Origin: Mixophyes australis
Lineage: Eukaryota > Chordata > Amphibia > Anura > Limnodynastidae
NCBI GenBank assembly: GCA_036250195.1
Contig: JAVHZZ010000067.1
Location: forward strand, 62,001 to 126,000
Reading direction: 5' to 3'
Length of the DNA stretch: 64,000 nt
Under the pieces are notes generated by a model. It saw nothing but the letters and a program-made list of their open reading frames with translations. It had not been told where the DNA came from and did no database searches. Positions 40,895 through 52,045 of the stretch are shown piece by piece. Both the position numbers and the translations under genes were made by a program. The first letter of the stretch is position 1; each line of letters opens with the position of its first letter.

Positions 40895-41635
40895 CCTCTG
40901 TGCTGTTTAGTTCTGTGCTGTTTAGTTCTGTGCTGTTTAGTTCTGTGCTGTTTAGTTCTGTGCTGTTTAGTGCTGTGCTGTGCTGTGCTGTTTAGTGCTG
41001 TGCTGTGCTGTGCTGTGCTGTGTTCTGCAGTATCAGTCCAGTGGTGCTGTGTGCTGTGCTCTGTCCTTCTGAGGTCAGTGGTGCTGCTGGGTCCTGTGCT
41101 GTGTCCTGTTCAGTCCAGTGGTGCTGTGTCCTGTGCTCTGTGCTTCTAAGGGCATAGTTATTTCCCCATTATTCCCAAGTTTTTAAAAAATAAAAAAAAA
41201 GTAAAAAAAAATAAAAAATTTAAAAAAAAAAAAATTTTATAATAATTATAACCAAATTTGCAAAACCAATCCAGCATTATAAGTCCATTGGTACTGCGAT
41301 ATTACCAAGTTCACACATTCTGCAGTATCAGTCCAGTGGTGCTGTGTCCTGTGCTCTGTCCTGCTGAGTTCCGTAGTGCTGCTGTGTCCTGTGCCGTGTC
41401 CTGTTCAGTCCAGTGGTGCTGTGTCCTGTGCTCTGTGCTTCTAAGGGCATAGTTATTTCCCCACTATTCCCAAGTTTTTTAAAAATAAAAAAAAAGTAAA
41501 AAAAAATAAAAAATTTTAAAAAAAATAAATATATAATAATTATAACCAAATTTGCAAAACCAATCCAGCAGTATAAGTCCATTGGTACTGCAATATTACC
41601 AAGTTCACACATTCTGCAGTATCTTGTGCTACATA
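40895..41635 (+). repeat. hAT element 1 leader repeats
   Basis: First a 15-bp unit TTCTGTGCTGTTTAG (about 40,908-40,985), then TGCTG runs. Next, a block of about 295 bp containing GGGCATAGTTATTTCCCC, an A-rich tract and ACACATTCTGCAGTATC occurs twice (GGGCATAG at 41,149 and 41,444). The non-coding leader precedes the transposase ATG. Confidence 0.85.
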
Positions 41636-41637
41636 TA

Positions 41638-44634
41638 ATGGAGACCAAAAATTTGGAGGATAAAGTAGGGAAAGATCAAGACCCACTTCCTCCTAATGCT
41701 GAAGCTGCTGCCACTAGTCATGACATAGACGATGAAATGCCATCAACGTCGTCTTCCAAGCCCGATGCCCAATCTCGTAGTACCGGGCATGTAAAATCCA
41801 AAAAGCCCAAGTTAAGAAAAAGTAGCAAAAAGAGAAACTTTAAATCATCTGAGGAGAAACGTAAAGTTGCCAATATGCCATTTACGACACGGAGTGGCAA
41901 GGAACGGCTTAGGCCCTGGCCCGTGTTCATGACTAGTGGTTCAGCTTCACCCACGGATCTTAGCCCTCCTCCTCCTCCCCCCCCCTACAAAAAATTGAAG
42001 AGAGTTATGCTGTCAGCAACAAAACAGCAAACAACTCTGCCTTCTAAAGAGAAATTATCACAAATCCCCAAGGCGAGTCCAAGGGTGTTGGTGGTTGTCA
42101 AGCCTGACCTTCCCATCACTGTACGGGAAGAGGTGGCTCGGGAGGAGGCTATTGATGATGTAGCTGGCGCTGTGGAGGAACTTGATGATGAGGATGGTGA
42201 TGTGGTTATTGTAAATGAGGCACCAGGGGGGGAAACAGCTGATGTCCATGGGATGAAAAAGCCCATCGTCATGCCTGGTCAGAAGACCAAAAAATGCACC
42301 TCTTCGGTCTGGAGTTATTTTTATCCAAATCCAGACAACCAATGTATGGCAATATGTAGCTTATGTAAAGCTCAAATAAGCAGGGGTAAGGATCTTGCCC
42401 ACCTAGGAACATCCTCCCTTATACGTCACCTGAATAACCTTCATAGTTCAGTGGTTAGTTCAGGAACTGGGGCTAGGACCCTCATCGGTACAGGGACACC
42501 TAAATCCCGTGGTCCAGTTGGATACACACCAGCAACACCCTCCTCGTCAACTTCCTCCACAATCTCCATCAGATTCAGTCCTGCAGCCCAAGTCAGCAGC
42601 CAGACTGAGTCCTCCTCAATACGGGATTCATCCGAGGAATCCTGCAGCGGTACGCCTACTACTGCCACTGCTGCTGTTGCTGCTGTTAGTCGGTCATCTT
42701 CCCAGAGGGGAAGTCGTAAGACCGCTAAGTCTTTCACAAAACAATTGACCGTCCAACAGTCGTTTGCCATGACCACCAAATACGATAGTAGTCACCCTAT
42801 TGCAAAGCGTATAACTGCGGCTGTAACTGCAATGTTGGTGTTAGACGTGCGCCCGGTGTCCGCCATCAGTGGAGTGGGATTTAGAGGGTTGATGGAGGTA
42901 TTGTGTCCCCGGTACCAAATCCCCTCGAGATTCCACTTCACTAGGCAGGCGATACCAAAAATGTACAGAGAAGTACGATCAAGTGTCCTCAGTGCTCTTA
43001 AAAATGCGGTTGTACCCACTGTCCACTTAACCACGGACATGTGGACAAGTGGTTCTGGGCAAACGAAGGACTATATGACTGTGACAGCCCACTGGGTAGA
43101 TGCATCCCCTTCCGCAGCAACAGCAACAGCTGCATCAGTAGCAGCATCTACAAAATGGCTGCTCATGCAAAGGCAGGCAACATTGTGCATTACAGGCTTT
43201 AATAAGAGGCACAACGCTGACAACATATTAGAGAAAATGAGGGAAATTATCTCCCAGTGGCTTACCCCACTTAGACTCTCATGGGGATTTGTGGTATCAG
43301 ACAATGCCAGTAACATTGTGCGGGCATTAAATATGGGCAATTTCCAGCACGTCCCATGTTTTGCCCACACCATTAATTTGGTGGTGCAGCATTACCTCAA
43401 GAGTGACAGGGGTGTGCAGGAGATGCTTGCGGTGGCCCGCAAAATTGCTGGACACTTTCGGCATTCAGCCAGTGCCTACCGCAGACTAGAGGCACATCAA
43501 AAAAGCTTGAACCTGCCCTGCCATCACCTCAAACAAGAGGTTGTGACGCGCTGGAACTCCACCCTCTATATGCTGCAGAGGATGGAGGAGCAGCAAAAGG
43601 CCATTCAGGCCTACACAGCCACCTACGACATAGGCAAAGGAGTGGGGATGCGCCTCAGTCAAGCGCAGTGGAGACTGATTTCCGTGTTGTGCAAGGTTCT
43701 GCAGCCATTTGAACTTGCCACACGAGAAGTCAGTTCCGACACTGCCAGCTTGAGTCAGGTCATTCCCCTGATCAGGCTGTTGCAGAAGCAGCTGGAGAAA
43801 GTGAGGGAGGAGCTGGTAAGCCATTGCGATTACACCAAGCATGTAGCTCTTGTGGATGTAGCCCTTCGTACGCTTTGCCAGGATCCGAGGGTGGTCACTC
43901 TTTTAAAGTCAGAGGAATACATTCTGGCCACCGTGCTCGATCCTCGGTTTAAAGCGTATGTTGTGTCTCTGTTTCCGGCGGACACAAGTCTACAGCGGTG
44001 CAAAGACCTGCTGGTCAGGAGATTGTCCTCTGAAGAGGACCGTGACATGCCAACAGCTCCACCCTCATTTTCTTCCACATCTATGGCTGCGAGGAAAAAG
44101 CTCAGTTTTCCCAAAAGAGGCACTGGCGGGGATGCTGATAACATCTGGTCCGGACTGAAGGACCTGCCAACCATTGCAGACATGTCTACTCTCGCTGCAT
44201 TGGATGCTGTCACAATAGAAAAAATTGTGGATGATTACTTTGCTGACACCATCCAAGTAGACATGTCAGACAGTCCATATTGTTACTGGCAGGAAAAAAA
44301 GGCAGTTTGGAAGCCCCTGTACAAACTGGCTCTATTTTACCTGAGTTGTCCCCCCTCCAGTGTGTACTCGGAAAGAGTTTTTAGTGCAGCGGGGAACCTG
44401 GTCAGTGAGCGGCGAAGGAGGTTGCTTCCTCACAACGTTGAAAAAATGATGTTTATAAAAATGAATAATCAATTCCTCAATGAAGTACAGCACTGCCCTC
44501 CAGATACTACAGAGGGACCTGTGGTTGTGGAGTCCAGCGGGGACGAATTGATAATGTGTGATGAGGAGGAAGTACACACTGTAGGGGGAGAGGAATCAGA
44601 GGTTGAGGATGAGGACGACATCTTGCCTCAGTAG
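41638..44634 (+). CDS. hAT transposase with BED zinc finger, intact
   Basis: 998 codons from the ATG at 41,638. The N-terminus is low-complexity and basic, with MPFTTRSGKERLRP at about residues 82-95, shared with hAT element 2. After an acidic region comes a BED zinc finger at about 220-270 (CSLC and HLNNLH, binds terminal DNA). The RNase H-like core holds the first Asp in HLTTDMWTS (near 466), the second in VVSDNASN (near 555) and TRWNSTLYML after it. The C-terminal hAT dimerisation domain (about 880-945) includes SSVYSERVFSAAGN, whose Glu is the likely third catalytic residue, and ERRRRLLPHNVE. An acidic tail ends the protein. No stop, no frameshift and no intron. Size is at the high end for ZBED-type hAT transposases because of the N-terminus. 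Confidence 0.93.
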   Translation: METKNLEDKVGKDQDPLPPNAEAAATSHDIDDEMPSTSSSKPDAQSRSTGHVKSKKPKLRKSSKKRNFKSSEEKRKVANMPFTTRSGKERLRPWPVFMTSGSASPTDLSPPPPPPPYKKLKRVMLSATKQQTTLPSKEKLSQIPKASPRVLVVVKPDLPITVREEVAREEAIDDVAGAVEELDDEDGDVVIVNEAPGGETADVHGMKKPIVMPGQKTKKCTSSVWSYFYPNPDNQCMAICSLCKAQISRGKDLAHLGTSSLIRHLNNLHSSVVSSGTGARTLIGTGTPKSRGPVGYTPATPSSSTSSTISIRFSPAAQVSSQTESSSIRDSSEESCSGTPTTATAAVAAVSRSSSQRGSRKTAKSFTKQLTVQQSFAMTTKYDSSHPIAKRITAAVTAMLVLDVRPVSAISGVGFRGLMEVLCPRYQIPSRFHFTRQAIPKMYREVRSSVLSALKNAVVPTVHLTTDMWTSGSGQTKDYMTVTAHWVDASPSAATATAASVAASTKWLLMQRQATLCITGFNKRHNADNILEKMREIISQWLTPLRLSWGFVVSDNASNIVRALNMGNFQHVPCFAHTINLVVQHYLKSDRGVQEMLAVARKIAGHFRHSASAYRRLEAHQKSLNLPCHHLKQEVVTRWNSTLYMLQRMEEQQKAIQAYTATYDIGKGVGMRLSQAQWRLISVLCKVLQPFELATREVSSDTASLSQVIPLIRLLQKQLEKVREELVSHCDYTKHVALVDVALRTLCQDPRVVTLLKSEEYILATVLDPRFKAYVVSLFPADTSLQRCKDLLVRRLSSEEDRDMPTAPPSFSSTSMAARKKLSFPKRGTGGDADNIWSGLKDLPTIADMSTLAALDAVTIEKIVDDYFADTIQVDMSDSPYCYWQEKKAVWKPLYKLALFYLSCPPSSVYSERVFSAAGNLVSERRRRLLPHNVEKMMFIKMNNQFLNEVQHCPPDTTEGPVVVESSGDELIMCDEEEVHTVGGEESEVEDEDDILPQ

Positions 44635-46650
44635 AGCCTGTTTAGTCTGTACAGGGAGAGATGAATAGCTTTTTTGGTGTGGGGGCCCAAACAAACCAAT
44701 CATTTCAGCCAAAGTTGTTTGGTAGGCCCTGTCGCTGAAATGATTGGTTTGTTAAAGTGTGCATGTCCTATTTCAACAACATAAGGGTGGGTGTGAGGGC
44801 CCAAGGACAATTCCATCTTGGAAATTTTTTTTTTGCATTATATGACCAAGCAACAGTCGTTTGCCATGTTCAAAAAGTAAAACCAAATGTAAAAAAATTC
44901 AAGAAATTAAACCAAAAGTAAAATGCCGTGTCATAATTTAAAACAAGAGGTATTGACGTGCTCTAAAACTACTGTATTGTTGTTTATATTTTATAAACAC
45001 TACACTTGAAAGCTCGAGTCTTTCAATAGAAAAGTAACTGTCCATTGCACGAATATTTGCAACAGGGACAATTTTAGGGTTAAGAAAGTCAACTAATAAT
45101 AACACTTCGACGCTGTGTGTCTTTATAAACACTACACTTGGAAGTTGGAGGAGGTATTGTGGCCCCGGCACCAAATTTACTACCGGGGACACTCCACTGT
45201 GCAGTCCATATTTAGGTGTATCAGATATTAAACAACGGTGACAGTTGATGCCCAATTTTTTAATTATATTGTGGCCTCATTATGTAACCCCCTGTCACTG
45301 TGTGTAGTGTGGGGTGCAAAGGGTACACAGTGCACCTCCTTCTCAAGCCCTGGCTAGCTGATGGGCATGGGTGTAAATGATCAGGGGGTCCCTGCACATG
45401 CAGGTGTTTCTTTGTAGTTAGTGGGACACAGGTAATGTCACTTTGGTGCAGTGTAATAGAAGTCACAATAATTTGGGCGCCAGACCATCTCTATAACAAA
45501 CTGAACTTTTATTTACACTCTTCCTCCAGCACGATAATCATAATGGTTGCAGAATATATACATCTCCTTACTCTCTCCAGCACAGTTATTAATGAGAAAT
45601 ACGAATATGGTTGCAAATATCTTATCACTCCTCCTGCATAGTTCTTAATGTTATCCAGATGTTAAATAACATAATTTACATGTCTCTTGCACTCCATACT
45701 CACTGCAGATCACCCTTTCTGCAGGGGCACATGCATGGATGCTAATAGGCAGGCAGCCTCTCCTCCATGCAGCTCTGACACACTCTGTGTACCTCTCAAC
45801 TGCAGCTCATCCCTCCTCTGCGGGGATAATGTCTCCTGTGCTCTGACACGTCACTCTGTGTACTCTCAGCCTCAGGATCTGACACTACAACTACCATGCC
45901 TCTTGTAGCAGCCCTCACTCCAGGGCCTCTTCCATGTGCAGTGTCCCCCTCTCTCTTGGGTTCACTATAGTGGCATGGAGTTCTCCCCCTCATCCAGGGC
46001 ACACATTCCTTGCCCTGGCTCAGTCACCACGCTCAGACTTCCAGGCAATGCTGGGGGAGCCTGGGAGCTTCCACCCCAGGTCCCCAGCTACAACTCTCCT
46101 CTCCTGTGTCTTCTCTCTCTTTCTGACACTTTAAAGATCGTGCCTTTAAATGAAAAAGTCAGTCTTCATTGCACGACTATGTGCAACAGGGACATTTTTT
46201 TGGGTTTACAAAGTCAAACAATAACACTTCGACCCTGTCTGTCTGGGGTCTCTCAATGACGAATTGTCTGTAGCATGTTTGGAGGAAGTATTGTGGCCCC
46301 GGTATCAAATTGGGTACCGGGGCCACCCCACTATGCAGTCCAGATACTTGTGTGGTGGAATTCAGACACGTGGAGGGTTTTTTAATTATATTGTGGCCTC
46401 GGTACCAAATTGTGTACCGGGGCCACCACACTATGCAGTCAAGATAGATAGATGCGTATTGCGTATCATAGATAAAGTACATTCAGTGGTGTGGGGCAAA
46501 TTGAAAAATATTCAAAATGCACTGACATTATCAAAAACAAGAGGTTGTCCCACGCTAAAACTCCAACATGTATATGATGGAGAGGATGGAGGAGCAGCCG
46601 TATGTGTAGTGTAATGCAGATCTGTTGAAGGTTTTTTATATATTTTATTG
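44635..46650 (+). mobile_element. hAT element 1, 3' non-coding modules with an insertion
   Basis: A module at about 45,000-45,279 (GCACGAATATTTGCAACAGG, ATAACACTTCGACGCTGT, ATTGTGGCCCCGG) is repeated in diverged form at about 46,148-46,400. Between them about 45,280-46,147 is unrelated (begins TTATGTAACCCCCTGTCACT; GC-richer; minus-strand TTTATTTACACTC-like tail motif). The break falls right after ATTGTGGCCTC, where the second module continues GGTACC. The insert is of unknown type; no TSD was found. Confidence 0.6.
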
Positions 46651-46654
46651 TGGT

Positions 46655-47850
46655 GCCCAGTGCCCACTCCTCTACGCAGTCCAGGTACAATTATTGGTGC
46701 GAATCATAAAAGTTCAGGGTTTTTAATATATTGTGGTGACCCACTCCTCTACGCAGTCCAGGTACAATTATTGGTGCGAATCATAAAAGTTCAGGGTTTT
46801 TAATATATTGTGGTGACCCACTCCTCTACGCAGTCCAGGTACAATTATTGGTGCGATTCATAAAAGTTCAGGGTTTTTAATATATATTGTGGTGACCCAC
46901 TCCTCTACGCAGTCCAGGTACAATTATTGGTGCGAATCATAAAAGTTCAGGGTTTTTAAGATATTGTGGTGACCCACTCCTCTACGCAGTCCAGGTACAA
47001 TTATTGGTGCGAATCATAAAAGTTCAGGGTTTTTAAGATATTGTGGTGACCCACTCCTCTACGCAGTCCAGGTACAATTATTGGTGCGAATCATAAAAGT
47101 TCAGGGTTTTTAATATATTGTGGTGACCCACTCCTCTACGCAGTCCAGGTACAATTATTGGTGCGAATCATAAAAGTTCAGGGTTTTTAAGATATTGTGG
47201 TGACCCACTCCTCTACGCAGTCCAGGTACAATTATTGGTGCGAATCATAAAAGTTCAGGGTTTTTAATATATTGTGGTGACCCACTCCTCTACGCAGTCC
47301 AGGTACAATTATTGGTGCGAATCATAAAAGTTCAGGGTTTTTAAGATATTGTGGTGACCCACTCCTCTACGCAGTCCAGGTACAATTATTGGTGCGAATC
47401 ATAAAAGTTCAGGGTTTTTAATATATTGTGGTGACCCACTCCTCTACGCAGTCCAGGTACAATTATTGGTGCGAATCATAAAAGTTCAGGGTTTTTAAGA
47501 TATTGTGGTGACCCACTCCTCTACGCAGTCCAGGTACAATTATTGGTGCGAATCATACAAGTTCAGGGTTTTTAATATATATTGTGGTGACCCACTCCTC
47601 TACGCAGTCCAGGTACATTTATTGGTGCGATTCATAAAAGTTCAGGGTTTTTAATATATATTGTGGTGACCCACTCCTCTACGCAGTCCAGGTACATTTA
47701 TTGGTGCGATTCATAAAAGTTCAGGGTTTTTAATATATATTGTGGTGACCCACTCCTCTACGCAGTCCAGGTACAATTATTGGTGCGAATCATAAAAGTT
47801 CAGGGTTTTTAATATATTGTGGTGACCCACTCCTCTACGCAGTCCAGAAA
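46655..47850 (+). repeat. 77-bp tandem array inside hAT element 1, about 15 copies
   Basis: The unit runs GTGACCCACTCCTCTACGCA, GTCCAGGTACAATTATTGGT, GCGAATCATAAAAGTTCAGG, GTTTTTAATATATT; most are 77 bp, some 79. Two variants, TAATATATTG and TAAGATATTG, alternate between about 47,030 and 47,500, which gives a 154-bp higher-order period. A third form (TAATATATATTG) clusters near the right end. Confidence 0.92.
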
Positions 47851-48170
47851 GATACCTTGTTGCAACGTTTTGGACTAATAACTATATTGTGAGGTGTTCA
47901 GAATACACTGTAAATTAGTGGAAATGCTTGTTATTGAATGTTATTGAGGTTAATAATAGCCTAGGAGTGAAAATAAGCCCAAAAACTTGATTTTTAAACT
48001 TTTTATGTTTTTTTCAAAAAAAATCCGAATCCAATACCTTAAATCCGAACCGAGACCTTTCGTCAAGTGTTTTGCGAGACAAATCCGAACCTCAAAAATA
48101 ACGAAAATCCGGAACCAAAACACAAAACACGAGACCTCAAAAGTCGCCGGTGCACATCCCTACTTTAAAA

Positions 48171-48383
48171 TACATTGCACCTCCAGCACATAGCACTGGG
48201 GGGTTAACCCAATTGGCACCGCAGCATTGGAAGGGTTAATCTTTACACGGATGGGAAACCAGCCACAGGGTATGGTAAAATCTACTAACTACATCTTATT
48301 AAGATCAGAATTATGCAATCACTCTGCCAGTGTGTTAAAATTTACTGTTGTACAGTGTCTGACAGTTCGCATTTTCCCAAGAG

Positions 48384-48440
<57 letters not shown>

Positions 48441-49900
48441 TTCCAAGTTCAAATATAATATATATTTTCTATACTTTCCGATGCCTTGTGTTTTATATGA
48501 TATTATACTTTCTTCACATTCCTTACATTGTACTACCACATAATTAATTATACTTTTATTAAAATAACCAATTGTTTAGTAATTCCCAGGATGTTCATTA
48601 TTCATTTTGTATCTCAGAGACAACAAAATTTAATCTGTAGGAATGAAACATGTTAAATGTTATCTAGATGTAAAATAAATTCCCTGATTAAGTAGATACA
48701 GTGTTTCTAGAGTCTTATTCTTTGTCTTAAACTGATTTGGATATTCCAGTCCTCATGTTCTCTCCAATCTATTAACTGCTACAGCTGCTGTACACGTGTA
48801 TGCTGGTGCTCTATCATGTATATATATTCTTTAAAAGTCCCTTTCTGTTGAATATTGTGATGACAAGACAATACACTGTCATGATAGTGATATGCTGCAG
48901 CAGAGGAGCACCTAAATCTGCATTACCACCTAATTGTTGCATGTTATCATGTTACTCACCTGCTCCTCCTCTCTCTGGAGCCCCGGGGCCTGCTCCATGC
49001 ACAAGTGTTTCCCGTGGTTCATCTCACAGCTCTGACTAAATTGACATTTTGGCGCAGGGCCAAATTATGCGATCGACTCACCCCGCCCCCTTTTGATCTC
49101 CCCGAGGTAGAAGTATGAGTAAGCAGGATGATCAATCAGGAGTTGCAGTCATGGAGATTGTGGCTTCTGATTGGACCTCCTGCTCACAAGCCACTGCCAC
49201 AGCCATATGTACACGGAGGAGCCAGAAACTAAGGTGTCCCGGGAAAAGCGGCTGCATAGAGCAGACCCTGGAGCTGGAAAGAGGCAAATGAGTAACATGT
49301 AACAATTATTTGATAATGCAACTTTAATCTCAATTATGTCAAGGCTTTTTAGGTGGTTTCACTATACCCAATGTATTGTTTTTAGTGACAAAGCCCTGTA
49401 TAAAATAAAATCCTTTCAAAAGCATAATTAAAGGGTTTTCCAACCATCACATGTATTTAATGGCTTGTATAGGCTTTACTCCAAGTTTTAGTAAATACAC
49501 AACTTTTACGTCCTGGTTTCCCTCTGTACGTTTAACCCGTGTGGTGATACCACGGGGCAGAGCTGTGTGTTTGTGTTGCTCTGCTCTGCTTTCTGTATAA
49601 TTGTACCCAGTGAGCAGCTTTATGTTGTATCCTGGGGCAAGAAAATAATCCACTCTCCCGGATGTTATAAATACATGGCTAAAATCACAGAAGGAGGCTA
49701 CTAAGAAAATAAATGCTTGTAGTAACATTTTCAGGATGGTGTGTACAAGATAAAATAAAGCAATCTGAAGGTGGAACAAACAAGCAAAACATCGCACAGC
49801 TGGTATTTCAGTACATAGACATCAAACTAGGTGGAGCTTGATCTGCTCTAGTGGGGAATGCAAAATATCTTTACCATCGTTGTATAAAGGAAATGTATAT
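48171..49900. other. Intergenic: (AT)n run and an imperfect inverted repeat
   Basis: An (AT)n microsatellite lies at 48,384-48,437. From about 48,918 to 49,321 the two ends resemble each other in reverse complement (CATGTTACTCACCTGC... against GCAAATGAGTAACATG, each followed by similar 60-80 bp), so this is probably a 400-bp MITE or foldback. The open frame at 49,447-49,797 (minus) shows no domain. Confidence 0.45.
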
Positions 49901-49903
49901 ATT

Positions 49904-50448
49904 GGGGCTCATTTAGAGTTAGACGTAGGTCATTGTTTGCATAAAATGTGTATTTTCATACTGCAATGATTCCAAAATCCAGAAAGTATATGTCCATATA
50001 TAGAGTTATTTATATCGCTGACATCCGTCCGCCTTTGTCTGGAAAAGCAGAATAAGGATGTGCAGGGACTAGCATGCATGGGCTGAGCACAGTATGGGTG
50101 GGTTCATGTAATTGTAACATAACATCTGCAAATACGCCTTTTAGGGCTCGAACCTCATGCAGGTATTAGATTTTTGGTGCAGTTATATGATGATGACTAT
50201 CAGCCCTATTTAGCTGTTTCTAATTTGAGTATTGCGTAATTGACATTTCCATTTTTAATTACATTTTATATCTGCACCCCACTGTATCGGGGGGGGGGGG
50301 GGGGGCAGACCTACATTGGTCACAAAGAAACTGTTTTTGAGCTGCAGGTGTTTTGAGACTCAACATCAATGAGTAAATCCACTTTTTTGTTTACATTATT
50401 TCCAACGTACGTTTGGTGCGCAAATGCGTCCAACTCTGAATAAGCCCC
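49904..50448. mobile_element. 545-bp MITE with 3-bp TSD (ATT)
   Basis: The ends GGGGCTCATTTAGAGTTAGA and TCCAACTCTGAATAAGCCCC are inverted repeats, flanked by ATT at 49,901-49,903 and 50,449-50,451. A G run (18 G) lies at about 50,288-50,305 inside. No transposase. Confidence 0.75.
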
Positions 50449-50451
50449 ATT

Positions 50452-50965
50452 ATGTCTTTATTGTACTAGTTATGATTTTGTTGTATATGTTGTTAAGTGT
50501 ACACTGTGCATGTAGTTATTTTACCATTTCCATGCAATACATTTTCTAATGAAAGAATTGTGTCTGTGTTTTTCTTCCTACTGTAGCAATAACTAGATAT
50601 TTATGTGGATAAGAAATTCCCTTGCTATGGGCATATTTCAAAAGAGCTTTATTCACTACACAGAGAGAGAGGGATGCAACAGTTTTTATTGTAGCTATTT
50701 GTTTGACTGTACAAGTCAGCTTCCCTTAGGCAAAATAGATGTACACTGGGACCAGTACCTGTGCAATACCTGTCATCAATACCAATTGCAAAATCAGGAC
50801 AATTTAAGCCAATTGCCAATCCACTCAAACCATGCACAGATTGCCAAGAGTTCCCCCCGATCAGCCCAAACACCTTTCCTAGTAGGTTCAGCCTATTTGA
50901 CCAACACAAATTGTGACTGTTCAAGGAAAGGTAGGTGAGGTCTAAGGTTAAGGCAGCTCAGGGGT
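50452..50965. other. No gene recognised
   Basis: A 111-codon open frame (50,603-50,938) directly precedes the zinc-finger relic on the same strand, but it lacks KRAB or linker motifs I can identify. Confidence 0.35.
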
Positions 50966-51360
50966 TATGGCTGCCCTACCACCTCCTCCAGGTAAATCTT
51001 GGTCCTGCTCAGAATGTGGGAAATGTTTTTCTAAAATATTACTTCTTAAGTATCAGAGAAGCCATACCGTAAAGAAACCATATTACAGAATGTTGGAAAT
51101 ATTTAGCACATAATTCACTTCTTGTTGCGCACCATACAGGAGAAAGACCATGTCATACAGGAGAGATATTCTTGCTCTGAATGTGGTAAATGTTTTACAC
51201 ATATTCCAAATTGTTAAATATCAGAGAAATCACTTAGGGAACAGCCAAATTCATGTGCTGATGTGGGAATGGGTTTCAAAGTAACTCAGAAAGGTATTGT
51301 ATGTCAGAGAAGTAATGAAGGGGAGAAACGTTATTTTATGCCCTGAATATGGGCATGTTT
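50966..51360 (+). pseudogene. C2H2 zinc-finger relic
   Basis: One near-complete finger, SWSCSECGKCFSKILLLKYQ then RSHT, has Tyr in place of the first His. Further on, in other frames, come CSECGKCF-derived strings (GCTCTGAATGTGGTAAATGT at about 51,172), broken linkers (ACAGGAGAAAGACCATG) and a CPEYGH remnant near 51,345. Several frameshifts and stops are present. It is a plus-strand remnant of a zinc-finger array, separate from the gene at 0.9-8.9 kb. Confidence 0.7.
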
Positions 51361-51815
51361 TACAAGTTCTTGCTGTCTGGATGTCCCATGTGGCTATAAA
51401 TGAGGTTGGGATTTCCTGCAATGGGTTGGCAGTGGTCTTCTCCTGGGCCTGCTGTGGTGTTGGTAGGAGCAAGAAAGGGAACATGCTGGCAGTTTATTGA
51501 TGGCCAATGTATGTGGCCCCATGCAGACTCAGACATGAATGTTCAGCTGTGGTGGAGGGCAGCCGCTTGCTAAGTGTTTTCAACATCGGAAGACAGTTCA
51601 GGCATGGGAAACCTGCTTGAAAAAGACATACATTAAATATAGATACAAAGCATCCCTGACTTAGGAGACATCCAGACAGGGAGGCAGCATTATTATTGGA
51701 GAATGGGTTTTAGAATGTTTTTAGAGTTCCTTATAGGGAGTCCAAAGAGTAGAAACTGTACGGATATTTGATGTCAGCCATGCATTATGCACTGTAATTG
51801 GTCCCTAAAACAAAG
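51361..51815. other. Nothing recognised
   Basis: Sequence between the zinc-finger relic and the RT relic. No repeat or frame I can support; possibly upstream parts of the Ngaro-type relic that follows. Confidence 0.35.
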
Positions 51816-52045
51816 CCCAGAATATTCAGCCTGATTCATCATTTGTCAATTCCAAAGAAAGATTCGGTGACTAATGGGATCAGTAAGGAGACATATTCTG
51901 CATCATACACCTCACTTGATGCGGCCATTCTGTAAGAGGCATCTTCCTGAAGCTTTCACCTCCTTAAAAGAGTGGGTGATAAGGGGGGAAATGGGAATCA
52001 AGTCAGTTATCCACTATCTGGACATTTTTCTTTTCATGTGACGAG
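51816..52045 (+). mobile_element. DIRS/Ngaro RT relic
   Basis: In one frame FSLIHHLSIPKKDSVTNGIS then SASYTSLDAAIL (about 51,827-51,932) matches the finger region of DIRS/Ngaro RT. After a deletion and frame change, EAFTSLKEWVIRGEMGIKSV and IHYLDIFLF (about 51,950-52,035) match the palm with the catalytic YLDD, where the second Asp has become Ile. An isolated RT remnant, not obviously linked to the 33-37 kb element. Confidence 0.7.

Larger units (their letters stand above)
40662..48162 (+). mobile_element. hAT transposon 1, apparently autonomous, 7.5 kb
   Basis: Terminal inverted repeats TAGGGATG(A/T)GC(G/A)C and a perfect 8-bp TSD CTTTAAAA. The order is: a 5' subterminal region with repeated GGATCCGAG-like motifs, TCTCGCGATA and TATAAAT; a 5' leader with tandem repeats; an intact intronless transposase (41,638-44,634); a 3' region with two modules separated by an insert; a 77-bp tandem array; and a 3' subterminal region rich in AAATCCGAA and CCAAAACAC. 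The TSD without a mismatch and the intact ORF suggest recent activity. A shared N-terminal motif and 5' module link it to element 2 at 56,500. Confidence 0.95.

Noticed and set aside
40883..41149. Cys/Leu/Val-rich open frame (CCLVLCCLVL type)
   Set aside because: Translation of the TTCTGTGCTGTTTAG and TGCTG tandem repeats in the hAT leader.
50603..50938. 111-codon open frame as a KRAB exon upstream of zinc fingers
   Set aside because: No KRAB or linker signature and no convincing donor; left as unassigned.
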